61,834 nt of DNA from a virus, in IMG/VR virus record IMGVR_UViG_3300020061_000006, positions 1 to 61,834 of that record; one strand, given 5' to 3'. Below the pieces are notes generated by a model. That model worked only from the letters and a program-made list of their open reading frames with translations, did no database searches and was not told where the DNA came from. The position numbers and the translations under genes are program-made. Positions within the stretch are counted from its first letter, which is position 1, and each line of letters begins with the position of its first letter. Below, piece after piece: positions 1 through 6,399 of this stretch.

Positions 1-144
1 AGCCCAGGAACGAGAAGTACCCGGTACCGGTGCCGTACTGGCCCGTGTCGCTGTTGTACGCGAAGCCGCCCACCAGAACCTTGGTCGCCGTGGTCAGCGT
101 GAAGACTCCGACGCCGTTCGCCGGCTGCTCAATGCTGCCCGTCG
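1..144. repeat. terminal overlap, copy 1 of 2
   Basis: These 144 bases recur at 61691-61834 with one difference: G at 127 against C at 61817. The simplest reading is a circular or circularly permuted molecule cut open inside a gene, with the ends of the assembly overlapping. The unit genome is then 61690 bases. A true short terminal repeat is less likely, because the reading frame runs across the junction without a break. Confidence 0.9.
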
Positions 145-925
145 GATCCACCGGAACCGCGCCGGTCTGCACAGTGCCGCCCAGTGCCTCGTTCGTCTTC
201 CAGTCGTAGGCGTTGTCTCCGTTCACGTCCGCCCACAGAAACGCGGTGCCGTACGTGTTGTTGCCCGCCGGATTGTCCGCGCCCGTGCCGGCCCTACGCG
301 AGAAATCCGCGTACAGGGTGTACTGGTAGGTGCCCGGCTGAAGCGTCACGGCCGCCGTGAGAGGCGTCGCAAAGCCGGGGTCACCGACACGCCCACCGAC
401 GTGCGTGAGGACGGTACCGTCCGCACTGAGCGGCGCGGCGGTGGTCACCGAAACCGAAGGGGCCGGGGCGGTCGAGAAATACCCCTGCACGTCCACCACC
501 ACATCAACCTTGCCGGTCGAGCCGTTGTACACGTCCACGTAGCCATTCGTGGCCACGGTACCCGTGATGTCGTTCGCGGTGTTCAGCGGCGCCTTCTGGT
601 AATTCACTGAGGAAGCGTTCGGCCGCGCCACCCCATCGGGGAACACGGTCAGGTGCCCACCGAGCGTGCCGCCGGTCGCGGTGACGTTCATGTCAGCGGC
701 AGTGATTCCCGCCGGAATGCCGTTGGCACCCGACACCTTCAGCTTCAGCGTTGCGCCGGCCGCGAGGGTGGTGTGACTGACGCGGGTGTCCAGAATCCGC
801 GTGGGGGTCACTCCGTGATACTGGCCACCCTGGTCGGTGGCGGTGTCAGCGGAAGCCGCCGAAACACTGACGAGTGCGACCAGTGCCGCGCTTGCGGTTC
901 CGAATGCCATGAGCTTGCGATTCAT
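1..925 (-). CDS. secreted LDTR-domain surface protein (N-terminal part)
   Basis: The frame starts at ATG 925 and runs off the left edge; it continues in frame at 61834-61662 once the ends are joined, giving 317 residues. Residues 1-26 form a Sec signal peptide (MNRK, a hydrophobic Ala/Val stretch, ASA cleavage). Residues 36-155 match the repeat domain of actinomycete exported proteins: PTRILDTR near 41-48, an NVTAT strand, a VFPDG turn, an SSVNY strand and a VDVQGYF ending. The rest is a beta-rich domain of unknown fold. Two lysine tRNAs lie just upstream. The family is common on the surface of Streptomyces; here it may coat infected or lysogenic cells or sit on the virion. The role is inferred; the domain match is strong. 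Confidence 0.85.
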   Translation of the reverse strand, partial: MNRKLMAFGTASAALVALVSVSAASADTATDQGGQYHGVTPTRILDTRVSHTTLAAGATLKLKVSGANGIPAGITAADMNVTATGGTLGGHLTVFPDGVARPNASSVNYQKAPLNTANDITGTVATNGYVDVYNGSTGKVDVVVDVQGYFSTAPAPSVSVTTAAPLSADGTVLTHVGGRVGDPGFATPLTAAVTLQPGTYQYTLYADFSRRAGTGADNPAGNNTYGTAFLWADVNGDNAYDWKTNEALGGTVQTGAVPVDPTGSIEQPANGVGVFTLTTATKVLVGGFAYNSDTGQYGTGTGYFSFLG

Positions 926-1027
926 TCTGTTTGCCTGCCTTTTCTCTCGTATTTGGACGGGTGCCGTGCACCTCTCCCGATAACACGGCACCCTAGAGGA
1001 AGAATCCCAAAGCGGGGCATCTTCCAG

Positions 1028-1100
1028 TGATCCGGATCGGACTTGAACCGACGACCGTGGGATTAAAAGTCCCCCGCTCTACCAACTGAGCTACCGGATC
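1028..1100 (-). tRNA. tRNA-Lys (anticodon UUU)
   Basis: A full cloverleaf reads on the minus strand: acceptor GATCCGG/CCGGATC, D-arm GCTC...GAGC, anticodon loop CTTTTAA with anticodon TTT, T-arm GTCGG-TTCAAGT-CCGAT, discriminator A. CCA is not encoded. It decodes AAA/AAG; AAA is rare in high-GC Streptomyces genes but appears freely in this phage. Confidence 0.97.
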
Positions 1101-1106
1101 GAAACG

Positions 1107-1187
1107 CTATTTCTTCGCCTTGCAGTTCGGGTAGTTGCTGGTGTGGCTGCACTTGCATGCGTCGCACCGGTAGAATTCCGGCTTCAT
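1107..1187 (-). CDS. 26-residue cysteine-rich micro-protein between two tRNAs
   Basis: ATG 1187 follows a very strong ribosome site (GGGAGGGA, about six bases before the start). The 26 residues read MKPEFYRCDACKCSH and end NCKAKK, with cysteines in a C-x2-C-x1-C ... C pattern and one histidine, enough for a single zinc knuckle. It lies wholly between tRNA-Lys(CUU) and tRNA-Lys(UUU), so its mRNA would be released when the two tRNAs are processed. No family is recognised. The strong ribosome site and clustered cysteines argue for a real gene. Confidence 0.7.
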   Translation of the reverse strand: MKPEFYRCDACKCSHTSNYPNCKAKK

Positions 1188-1212
1188 TATCCCTCCCTCA
1201 CTATGTCTTGCG

Positions 1213-1285
1213 TGACTCCGATCGGACTCGAACCGATGACATCCCGATTAAGAATCGGGCGCTCTACCAACTGAGCTACGGAGTC
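1213..1285 (-). tRNA. tRNA-Lys (anticodon CUU)
   Basis: Minus-strand cloverleaf: acceptor GACTCCG/CGGAGTC, D-arm GCTC...GAGC, anticodon stem CCCGA/TCGGG with loop TTCTTAA (anticodon CTT), T-arm ATCGG-TTCGAGT-CCGAT, discriminator A, no encoded CCA. It is the second lysine tRNA within 200 bases and reads AAG. Confidence 0.97.
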
Positions 1286-1487
1286 AAAGCGATGCGCGCC
1301 CCTATCAGCCACGCGTCGCCCCGAGACGCACCGCATTGCACTGCGATTGATCGCGCCTCTATCCTTTTTGCCGGCATCCCTGGACTAGTGGGACTGGACT
1401 GCAATTCGAGCGAACGGAGGGGAAGGCTCGAATCGCATGCCGGCGGGACTGGGCTCGCATTGTGGGGAGTTACCCTAGCGACTTGCG

Positions 1488-1509
1488 CCGTCCGATTATT
1501 CTCGGACGG
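1488..1509 (-). terminator. hairpin after the 59-residue gene
   Basis: An 8-bp perfect stem (CCGTCCGA/TCGGACGG) with a 6-base loop lies just after the stop at 1522. There is no clear T-run, so it is terminator-like rather than a textbook intrinsic terminator. Confidence 0.45.
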
Positions 1510-1521
1510 ACCCATGGCCGA

Positions 1522-1701
1522 TCAGTAGGTCAGCGAGCCATCGCCGATACCGAACGCGATGTCGTCGTACGCCTGCCCGCCATCCGCCTTCAGCTCCTTC
1601 AGCTCGGTCAGCGAGACCTTTCGGCCGCCATCCGACTCGAAGAACGCCTTCAGCTCGGCCGGCTTCACCTTCGGACGCGCGGTGACAACAGTGTTCGCCA
1701 T
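1522..1701 (-). CDS. 59-residue charged protein, unknown function
   Basis: ATG 1701 has a GAGGAG ribosome site eight bases upstream. The product (MANTVVTARPKVKPAEL...) has a central helical stretch rich in Leu, Lys and Glu and ends in GIGDGSLTY. No signal, membrane segment or known domain is visible. It lies two bases downstream of the DUF4258-like gene and is probably co-transcribed with it. Confidence 0.7.
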   Translation of the reverse strand: MANTVVTARPKVKPAELKAFFESDGGRKVSLTELKELKADGGQAYDDIAFGIGDGSLTY

Positions 1702-1703
1702 GA

Positions 1704-1988
1704 TTATTCTCCTCGGGTACGTTTGAGATCTTCTTCTAGGTCACGGGTGAATCGTTCACCCATTTTGCCGTCCGCATCTCTGCGATTCCACAATGCGGTG
1801 ACTACGCGCTTCTCCGTGAAGCTCACCACTAGGACGGCTTTACCGCGAATGTAGTAAGTGCAGTCATCGTCATACAGACGACTTGGGGATGTGCGCTCCG
1901 GGTTGTTGAGTATGAGCTTCACGTCATCCGCCGTAAGCGCCATGTCGAGAATGCGCTCAAGTGCGTGATGAGAGAACGTGAATTCCAT
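1704..1988 (-). CDS. DUF4258-like protein
   Basis: 94 residues from ATG 1988, which overlaps the upstream stop as TAATG. The order of elements matches DUF4258: an early His with HALERI, then ADDVKLIL, then NPERT, a beta hairpin with a YYIRGKAVLVV strand, and a conserved VVTALW strand. Relatives are small RelE-fold-like proteins, sometimes paired with antitoxins. No obvious antitoxin lies beside it, so toxin activity is not claimed. The C-terminus is a charged helix. Confidence 0.75.
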   Translation of the reverse strand: MEFTFSHHALERILDMALTADDVKLILNNPERTSPSRLYDDDCTYYIRGKAVLVVSFTEKRVVTALWNRRDADGKMGERFTRDLEEDLKRTRGE

Positions 1989-2287
1989 TACGCACCCATG
2001 TTGGCCATGAGGTGATCGTTGGTGTCCACCAGCTCCACAGGGCCGGCCGCTGCCGCGAGACGGACAAGCGTCTCCACGGGGATGCAACCGCACTCGCCGA
2101 CCGTGTGGCAGAAGCCGGGAACTCGACACTGCGGGTTGTTGGCCTGCCACGCGTCGCGGGCCTGCCGGTATGCGGCGGTGCGCTCGTACGGGGTACCCTG
2201 GCTCGCTCGCAGCCACGCATCCTCGCGCTTGATTTCCTTCAAGCTGCAAGCCGATCCCTTGCCGTACCTGCCGTGCCATGCACCCAT
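1988..2287 (-). CDS. hypothetical protein, cysteine cluster
   Basis: 99 residues. The middle has a helix followed by NNPQCRVPGFC and a CGC motif, which loosely recalls the first half of an HNH zinc site (ANPLC...C). The DHI and HxxC halves are missing, apart from a TNDH near the end. It is translationally coupled by TAATG to the DUF4258-like gene. Function unknown; a degenerate HNH protein is possible but weak. Confidence 0.6.
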   Translation of the reverse strand: MGAWHGRYGKGSACSLKEIKREDAWLRASQGTPYERTAAYRQARDAWQANNPQCRVPGFCHTVGECGCIPVETLVRLAAAAGPVELVDTNDHLMANMGA

Positions 2288-2346
2288 AACGCTCCACCCC
2301 TTTGCTGAGATAAAAAAGAGCGCTCCGACGATGCGGAACGCCTGGG

Positions 2347-2419
2347 CTCCCCGGACGGGAATCGAACCTGTAACCTACGGATTAACAATCCGCCGCTCTG
2401 CCTATTGAGCTACCGGGGA
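2347..2419 (-). tRNA. tRNA-Asn (anticodon GUU)
   Basis: Cloverleaf on the minus strand: acceptor TCCCCGG/CCGGGGA, D-arm GCTC...GAGC, anticodon stem GCGGA/TCCGT with loop TTGTTAA (anticodon GTT), T-arm ACAGG-TTCGATT-CCCGT, discriminator G, no encoded CCA. Confidence 0.96.
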
Positions 2420-2490
2420 TTAAGGACCCCGAAGTCTAGGGGGTCCCCATCGATTAGCAGATGGACCGTGGGGGGTGACGGTTCACTCTG

Positions 2491-2649
2491 TTAGTCAAGA
2501 TTGAGCAGGCTGCGCAACTTCTCTAGATCTTCGCCTTTTGGTGCCGGCCGAGACTCTATGTACTTCTCCCATTCTTCTTCAGTTTTTATGGACCGAACAA
2601 CTGTTCCCTCTATGAAGAACGGTTCCGAGACGTGTCTCCGATAAGGCAT
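2491..2649 (-). CDS. 52-residue acidic protein downstream of the integrase
   Basis: ATG 2649 follows a GGGGGT ribosome site. The product begins MPYRRHVSEPFF and is rich in Glu/Lys with an EEEWEKY helix, ending LRSLLNLD. It is the first frame after the integrase terminator. Its place next to a serine integrase makes a directionality or accessory role possible, but no sequence feature shows this. It was chosen over the overlapping frame from 2660, which stops after 25 codons. Confidence 0.6.
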   Translation of the reverse strand: MPYRRHVSEPFFIEGTVVRSIKTEEEWEKYIESRPAPKGEDLEKLRSLLNLD

Positions 2650-2672
2650 GCATCATACCCCCTGGACGCCAA

Positions 2673-2720
2673 ACGGGTCGGCATCTCAAGAGCAACGTTG
2701 CTCTAAAAATGCCGACCCGT
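2673..2720 (-). terminator. nested hairpin ending the integrase transcript
   Basis: A 12-bp outer stem (ACGGGTCGGCAT/ATGCCGACCCGT) encloses a second perfect hairpin (AGAGCAA-CG-TTGCTCT). It begins ten bases after the integrase stop codon. The outer descending arm includes a short T-run inside the loop. The two-tier structure could terminate transcription or stabilise the mRNA end. Confidence 0.7.
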
Positions 2721-2729
2721 CAATACTAT

Positions 2730-4196
2730 TTACTTGTTGACTTCTGCGTCATCCAGGGTTTCACGCCACACGAGTCGATCTTCGATCGGCGCCCCGACGC
2801 CAGGCGTCGGATTTGGCATGATCGTTGGCTGACCCATATATGCCGGAGTCAAGACGATGTTGCAAATTTCGCGGCGCACGCTGACCTCGGACTCTGCCCA
2901 ACGCTCCGCCACCGAACCCTCACCATCCAGTAGGCCGACTAGCTGAGGGGGCAGCGTTAGCTTTCGTTCAACAGACTCAAGCTCAATGATCTGCTTTTCG
3001 AGTCTTTCTACGGCTTCGGCCAGCATTACGATTGCCGTAGTGCTGGTCGTCTTCTTCGAAGCCGTTTGGTTCTCTTCACGTTCCGTGCGCGCCTGTGCGA
3101 TCTTCGCACGAATCTTGGCCACCTCGGGATCATTTCCCGACTTAGCGCGCAGTTGCTCTATGATGTCCGGCCGACTTAGCCACCGCAACATTCTTGGAAT
3201 CACGAGCGCATCAACGAGTTTCTTAGGAATCGATGCATGCCCGAAGTCTTTGCACTTATAGAGATCTGCACTGACATTTGTTTTGCCGTTGCATATCCCA
3301 CACTTAAGCGCGGCGGTAAGCGGATGGACAGCCCTGCCGGTCCGATTGTTCCAACGGGTCGGGTCACGCAGAATTCTTTGAACAGCCCAGAAGTCTTCCT
3401 CTTCTACGATGCCGTCCCATGTCCCATTGCGCATTACTCCGTCATGAAGCCGCTTGCCGATGTATACGACCTTCAGCGCCATATCGCGGAGCTGCATACG
3501 CGAGAGCTTTCCACCACTCTTGTTCAGGTAGCCCTTGTTCCAAAACTCCCTTTCGACTGACTTGAGGGACCTACCTGACTTGAGGAGACGAAACAGCTCT
3601 CGAATCACCTTTGCCCTTGAGGTGCTGCCGTAGCGTGGCTCTTCGTCTGCAAGCCACGTGTCCAGGCGGCCCGTGTCCGAATCGTAGATCGGTCGCATGC
3701 CATACGGGGCACGTCCGTGCGGCCGGCCTTTCAACGCCTCTTCGGCTGCCGTCTCCTTCGTGCGAAGGTGAATCATCCACGATTCATAAGCGCTTTTGTT
3801 TGCCTGGTCGATGAGCGCGCTTCGATCCGATCCGTCCGCCGGGTCGTAAAGCCGATGCTGCGTCGTCACGTAGAGCTTGAGCCCCTTAGCCGCCATGGTG
3901 TTAATCATGGTCAGCCACTCTTCCTCTTGACGAGAAAAGCGCGAAGACTCCCAGATCTGCAATCCGTCAGCATCAAAGGTGTCGGATCTCATGTCTAACA
4001 TCATCGACTCGAAATCTTCGCGCCGGCGCTTCTCCGTTCCGTCATAGGACCGCGAAGCCGATCTACTGGCGTCCGTGTAGATCTTCCCTAGATCGAACTC
4101 CAACTTCTCGCGTTCGCGGCGGTTCTGGTCGCCCTGTCGCTGGATCGATGTACCGCCGGTTTTCTTACTCAACCGCCTGTACTCGTTCAACCTCAT
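2730..4196 (-). CDS. int: large serine integrase
   Basis: About 488 residues, the usual size of phage large serine recombinases. The N-terminal resolvase domain holds YRRLS, with the likely nucleophile Ser10 (counting from ATG 4196), then GTSIQRQ and DQNRR, and the arginine-rich ESSRFSRQ motif. The recombinase domain follows (GRAPYGMRP, KVVYIGKRL). A zinc ribbon (CGIC...YKC...GHASI) comes next, then a long coiled coil (AEAVERLEKQI) of the type that controls synapsis. An alternative ATG lies at 4217. Ribosome sites are weak for both; 4196 puts the usual short lead before the catalytic serine. It catalyses attP x attB integration and shows that the phage is temperate. Confidence 0.93.
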   Translation of the reverse strand: MRLNEYRRLSKKTGGTSIQRQGDQNRREREKLEFDLGKIYTDASRSASRSYDGTEKRRREDFESMMLDMRSDTFDADGLQIWESSRFSRQEEEWLTMINTMAAKGLKLYVTTQHRLYDPADGSDRSALIDQANKSAYESWMIHLRTKETAAEEALKGRPHGRAPYGMRPIYDSDTGRLDTWLADEEPRYGSTSRAKVIRELFRLLKSGRSLKSVEREFWNKGYLNKSGGKLSRMQLRDMALKVVYIGKRLHDGVMRNGTWDGIVEEEDFWAVQRILRDPTRWNNRTGRAVHPLTAALKCGICNGKTNVSADLYKCKDFGHASIPKKLVDALVIPRMLRWLSRPDIIEQLRAKSGNDPEVAKIRAKIAQARTEREENQTASKKTTSTTAIVMLAEAVERLEKQIIELESVERKLTLPPQLVGLLDGEGSVAERWAESEVSVRREICNIVLTPAYMGQPTIMPNPTPGVGAPIEDRLVWRETLDDAEVNK

Positions 4197-4217
4197 GCGT
4201 CCAGTGTGGCAGACCAT

Positions 4218-4444
4218 CCACTTCTAGGAACAGCACTCCACTGACAGGCTTTCCAAATCTACACAGTGTGTTAGGAAGGTGTGTCCAAGGACTGACTTTC
4301 CTAGTAGGCGAAGAAAAAAGCCGAACATGCCGGTTGTCATTTCGAGACGGAACAGGGCAAGACCGGCATGCACTCCAAGGGCGGTAGGAGTACATGCCGG
4401 CCTACGGGCGACGCGTGAAGGGGGTACGACACACGGCGCCCGGC
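4218..4444. other. intergenic DNA upstream of int, candidate attP
   Basis: No credible gene. At 4225-4303, inverted CTAGGAA...TTCCTAG arms flank two copies of an ACTGAC-TTTCC-like motif (about 4240-4256 and 4287-4300). Serine-integrase attP sites are often a 40-60 bp imperfect inverted repeat next to int, so this is the best candidate seen. Further right, CATGCCGG occurs three times, twice direct and once inverted (4327-4405). The assignment is inference. Confidence 0.3.
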
Positions 4445-4639
4445 TTAGGGGTCGTGGCGTCGCTCCACGGCAAGCCACTCGCGGGCTAGCTCTACACCGC
4501 GTCCACACGGCGCGTCGCTCGCACAGTCCCTACACCGCGCCGTGTGGCGCATCAGCCGCGCAAGCTCCGGCGAGCGGTCCCACGGGCGAACCTCGCGGAT
4601 CGACGGCCGGCCATGAGGAAGCACCTCGGGCAGGTTCAC
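4445..4639 (-). CDS. 64-residue C-x2-C-x5-C protein
   Basis: Starts at GTG 4639, overlapping the upstream TGA as GTGA. The core CRDCASDAPCGRGVEL follows the pattern C-x2-C-x5-C-x2-G-x2-L, found in many small Streptomyces plasmid and chromosomal proteins; the upstream gene carries nearly the same motif. A single zinc or iron ligand set is likely. Function unknown. Confidence 0.7.
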   Translation of the reverse strand: MNLPEVLPHGRPSIREVRPWDRSPELARLMRHTARCRDCASDAPCGRGVELAREWLAVERRHDP

Positions 4640-4848
4640 AGGTGCTCACCACTTACGGAGCGAACGAACGCGCGTTCCTGCTCTTCGCGCCGCAAATCGT
4701 TCCTTGCCAACACGACACGCACATCATTCGCGACGCGTCGCAGGGCATCGCCGATATCACAAATGCCATTGCCCTGGCACGCCACACATTTGGTTTCGTG
4801 GTTTTCGAGCAACAGGAACGACCAGTGTTGTGTTGTCTGGTCGCTCAT
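4636..4848 (-). CDS. 70-residue C-x2-C-x4-C protein
   Basis: ATG 4848 overlaps the stop of the membrane gene (ATGA). The motif CVACQGNGICDIGDAL matches that of the next gene downstream, so the two are probably distant paralogues. The C-terminal half is a charged helix (RRVANDVRVVLARND). Function unknown; co-translated with both neighbours. Confidence 0.7.
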   Translation of the reverse strand: MSDQTTQHWSFLLLENHETKCVACQGNGICDIGDALRRVANDVRVVLARNDLRREEQERAFVRSVSGEHL

Positions 4849-4988
4849 CGACTTGCCTTCATGGCTGAGCGGTAGCCGTCGCGGATGCTTGTAATCAGCG
4901 TGCTGATTCCGGCCAGTAGCACCATGCCGATGCCGACGGCAAGTGCCAGCGCGACAGCGCCCAAAATGATGAACAATAGTAGAAACAT
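4845..4988 (-). CDS. 47-residue single-span membrane protein
   Basis: ATG 4988 is preceded by AAAGGGGGTAC, the extended ribosome site used by several genes of this phage. Residues 2-30 are hydrophobic (LLLFIILGAVALALAV...), followed by a basic tail, so an N-out/C-in anchor is likely. The upstream in-frame ATG at 5051 would add 21 residues and ignore the strong ribosome site. It heads the three-gene unit 4988-4445. Function unknown. Confidence 0.75.
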   Translation of the reverse strand: MFLLLFIILGAVALALAVGIGMVLLAGISTLITSIRDGYRSAMKASR

Positions 4989-5021
4989 GATGTACCCCCT
5001 TTCCAATGATCTAATTGTCCA

Positions 5022-5063
5022 TGTGTAGGCACGGAGCCTTCTCGGGATCACCGTGCCTACACA
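5022..5063. other. strong 13-bp hairpin
   Basis: Perfect inverted arms TGTGTAGGCACGG and CCGTGCCTACACA with a 16-base loop, between the 104-residue gene and the membrane gene. Neither strand has a T-run after it. It could end the upstream transcript, protect an mRNA 5' end, or be a protein-binding site. Confidence 0.6.
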
Positions 5064-5085
5064 AAGCCAATCAATCGGTTAAAGC

Positions 5086-5189
5086 CGAACGGCGCAGGGA
5101 CCCTTAACGCTGAACACTATCGCGAAGCGAAACGAGATAGAGACGCGCTCGAAGGGGTTTGTCTCGCATGCCATCCTCTGCGCCGTTCG
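5086..5189 (-). ncRNA. candidate structured RNA element
   Basis: A 12-bp perfect outer stem (CGAACGGCGCAG 5086-5097 with CTGCGCCGTTCG 5178-5189, extendable by wobble pairs) closes a 104-base element with internal helices: ACCCTT/AAGGGGT (5100-5105 with 5152-5158), CTATC/GATAG (5117-5121 with 5136-5140) and GAGAC/GTCTC (5140-5144 with 5161-5165). It has no ORF and starts 12 bases after the stop at 5202. No known RNA family is recognised. Strand is inferred from the flanking minus-strand genes. Confidence 0.4.
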
Positions 5190-5201
5190 ACATCCAAGGG
5201 G

Positions 5202-5516
5202 TCACGACTCTTCGGGAGCCTTGACCGTCATTTCACCATCCGCCAACCACTTAAGCATTTCCGGGATAGCGGTCAGTTTCGTCTTTTCCCGTACCGCAGG
5301 GTCCGGGATGAACGCCTGTGCTGCGCGCTCAAGTATGACCGTCCAACGGGCCTCTTGCTCGGCTGCCCGTAGCTGGAAATCGATCATCTTCTCTGCGTTG
5401 CCGAAAACCGTGAGCGGAATACCGCAGCACATGTACTTGCGGTTTCCGTTGTCATCCAACCCTAGCGTTGCCGCTTCCGAGATTAAGTGACCGCACGGCA
5501 TCGCCGGTTTGGTCAT
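5202..5516 (-). CDS. hypothetical protein with N-terminal zinc-type motif
   Basis: 104 residues from ATG 5516, with the ribosome site GAAGGGGGTACGA. The N-terminus has PCGHLI and then YMCCG, a C-x-H ... C-C arrangement like a treble-clef knuckle. The remainder is helical (AEKMIDFQLRAAEQEARW) and ends in an acidic tail. Soluble, function unknown. Confidence 0.75.
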   Translation of the reverse strand: MTKPAMPCGHLISEAATLGLDDNGNRKYMCCGIPLTVFGNAEKMIDFQLRAAEQEARWTVILERAAQAFIPDPAVREKTKLTAIPEMLKWLADGEMTVKAPEES

Positions 5517-5531
5517 TTCGTACCCCCTTCA

Positions 5532-5568
5532 GCTAGGGCCGGCGGACTGCGTGTCCGTAAGCCCTAGC
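5532..5568 (-). promoter_or_regulatory. leader hairpin before the 104-residue gene
   Basis: GCTAGGGC/GCCCTAGC arms enclose a second small stem (GGAC/GTCC). On the mRNA the structure ends just before the AAGGGGGTAC ribosome site of the gene at 5516, so it could tune translation or shield a processed 5' end. Confidence 0.4.
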
Positions 5569-5570
5569 CA

Positions 5571-5597
5571 AAATACAAGCGGATGCTAATCCGCTTG
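5571..5597 (-). terminator. intrinsic terminator
   Basis: On the minus strand an 8-bp stem CAAGCGGA/TCCGCTTG with a 6-base loop is followed by TATTTT. It would end any transcript coming from the 5598-6350 block before the 104-residue gene. Confidence 0.65.
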
Positions 5598-6350
5598 CTT
5601 GGCCGCATCTTCCTCCGGACTGATTCCGGCATCCAATGCTCTTTGGCATATACGATCGGGGCCTGTATGTCATATTTGCGCTAGCGGCGCGGGGAGTGAA
5701 TGGTTCGCTCAACCCTGAATCGCTGACTAGTCAGTCGCTAGACTGTCTGCTCTCCGCAATCGTATCCAGAGTATTTCCGGTTACTCCGGTCACCTTATCT
5801 TTTGCCTTACACAGTCACCCGCGTCTCGATCCACATCATCTGCCTCCCGGCGATGACCGATCCCCAACTCGAAGGTTTGCGACTGCCCAGACGCTTCCCA
5901 GCGTTGGTGTGGCAATCTAACTCAGCTCACGTCTCCCGACGAATCCTGTTAGCTATTGTCTGAAGTGAGACTCTAACTTCGAATCTCTCAAACGGTCCAA
6001 GCTGGATTCCTTACGGTTTCCCTCTTGCCCTAGCTTGCCATTCTGAGTTTCAGGACCGAAGTCCCTTTGCCCTGATCGGCTTGCTTGATACGAATGTCCA
6101 CCCTGCGGTCCCGGTTGTCAAGTCACGGGGAGATCACGGTACTTGTGTGATCATTTGGGACGCCTGAGGACCTGAACCTACATGCACGTGCATGGGAATC
6201 GACGCTGTCGGCGCCGGCGGATGCGTGGCCACTACGTCAGCGCGCGCACCCGCCTGCGCCCACGTGCGCGATGGCACACCTCCGGGCTGCCGTGCAACCC
6301 GTGGCCTGAGCTGCCCGGACACGGCCGCTCAGGCCCTTGGATCATGGAAG
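5598..6350. other. 750-base region without a clear gene, rich in inverted repeats
   Basis: No frame here combines a start codon, a ribosome site and protein-like composition. A short open minus frame (about 5590-5668, reading ICQRALDAGISPEEDAAKQAD) looks coding but has no ATG or GTG, so it may be a truncated gene end. Minus-strand structure includes a UUCG-type hairpin (GGGAC-TTCG-GTCC at 6055-6067), an AAGCTaGG/CCAGCTT stem around 6000-6040, GCGTCT/AGACGC arms, and a perfect palindrome CTGACTAGTCAG at 5723-5734. It could encode a structured RNA or be a repressor-operator or decaying region. Confidence 0.5.
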
Positions 6351-6381
6351 CGGCCCGACCCTTCGCGTGAGGGGTCGGGCC
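6351..6381 (-). terminator. terminator of the lsr2-like gene
   Basis: GGCCCGACCC and GGGGTCGGGCC arms form an 11-bp GC-rich stem with the loop TTCGCGTGA, starting about 20 bases after the stop at 6400. T-run is weak. It separates the lsr2-like gene from the non-coding block. Confidence 0.75.
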
Positions 6382-6399
6382 GGCTGTCCGTCAGCATTG

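Noticed and set aside
4224-4508. 94-codon minus frame over the int-proximal gap
   Set aside because: Overlaps the GTG-started 64-residue gene in another frame and is Arg/Pro/Ala-rich without a ribosome site.
5636-5920. 94-codon forward frame in the non-coding block
   Set aside because: No ribosome site, no motif, and no promoter in front.
5940-6120. Group I intron core
   Set aside because: Some phrases recall P/Q/R/S elements (GGGAAACC, CAGACAATAG), but the pairings and conserved order of a group I intron could not be drawn and there is no split gene.
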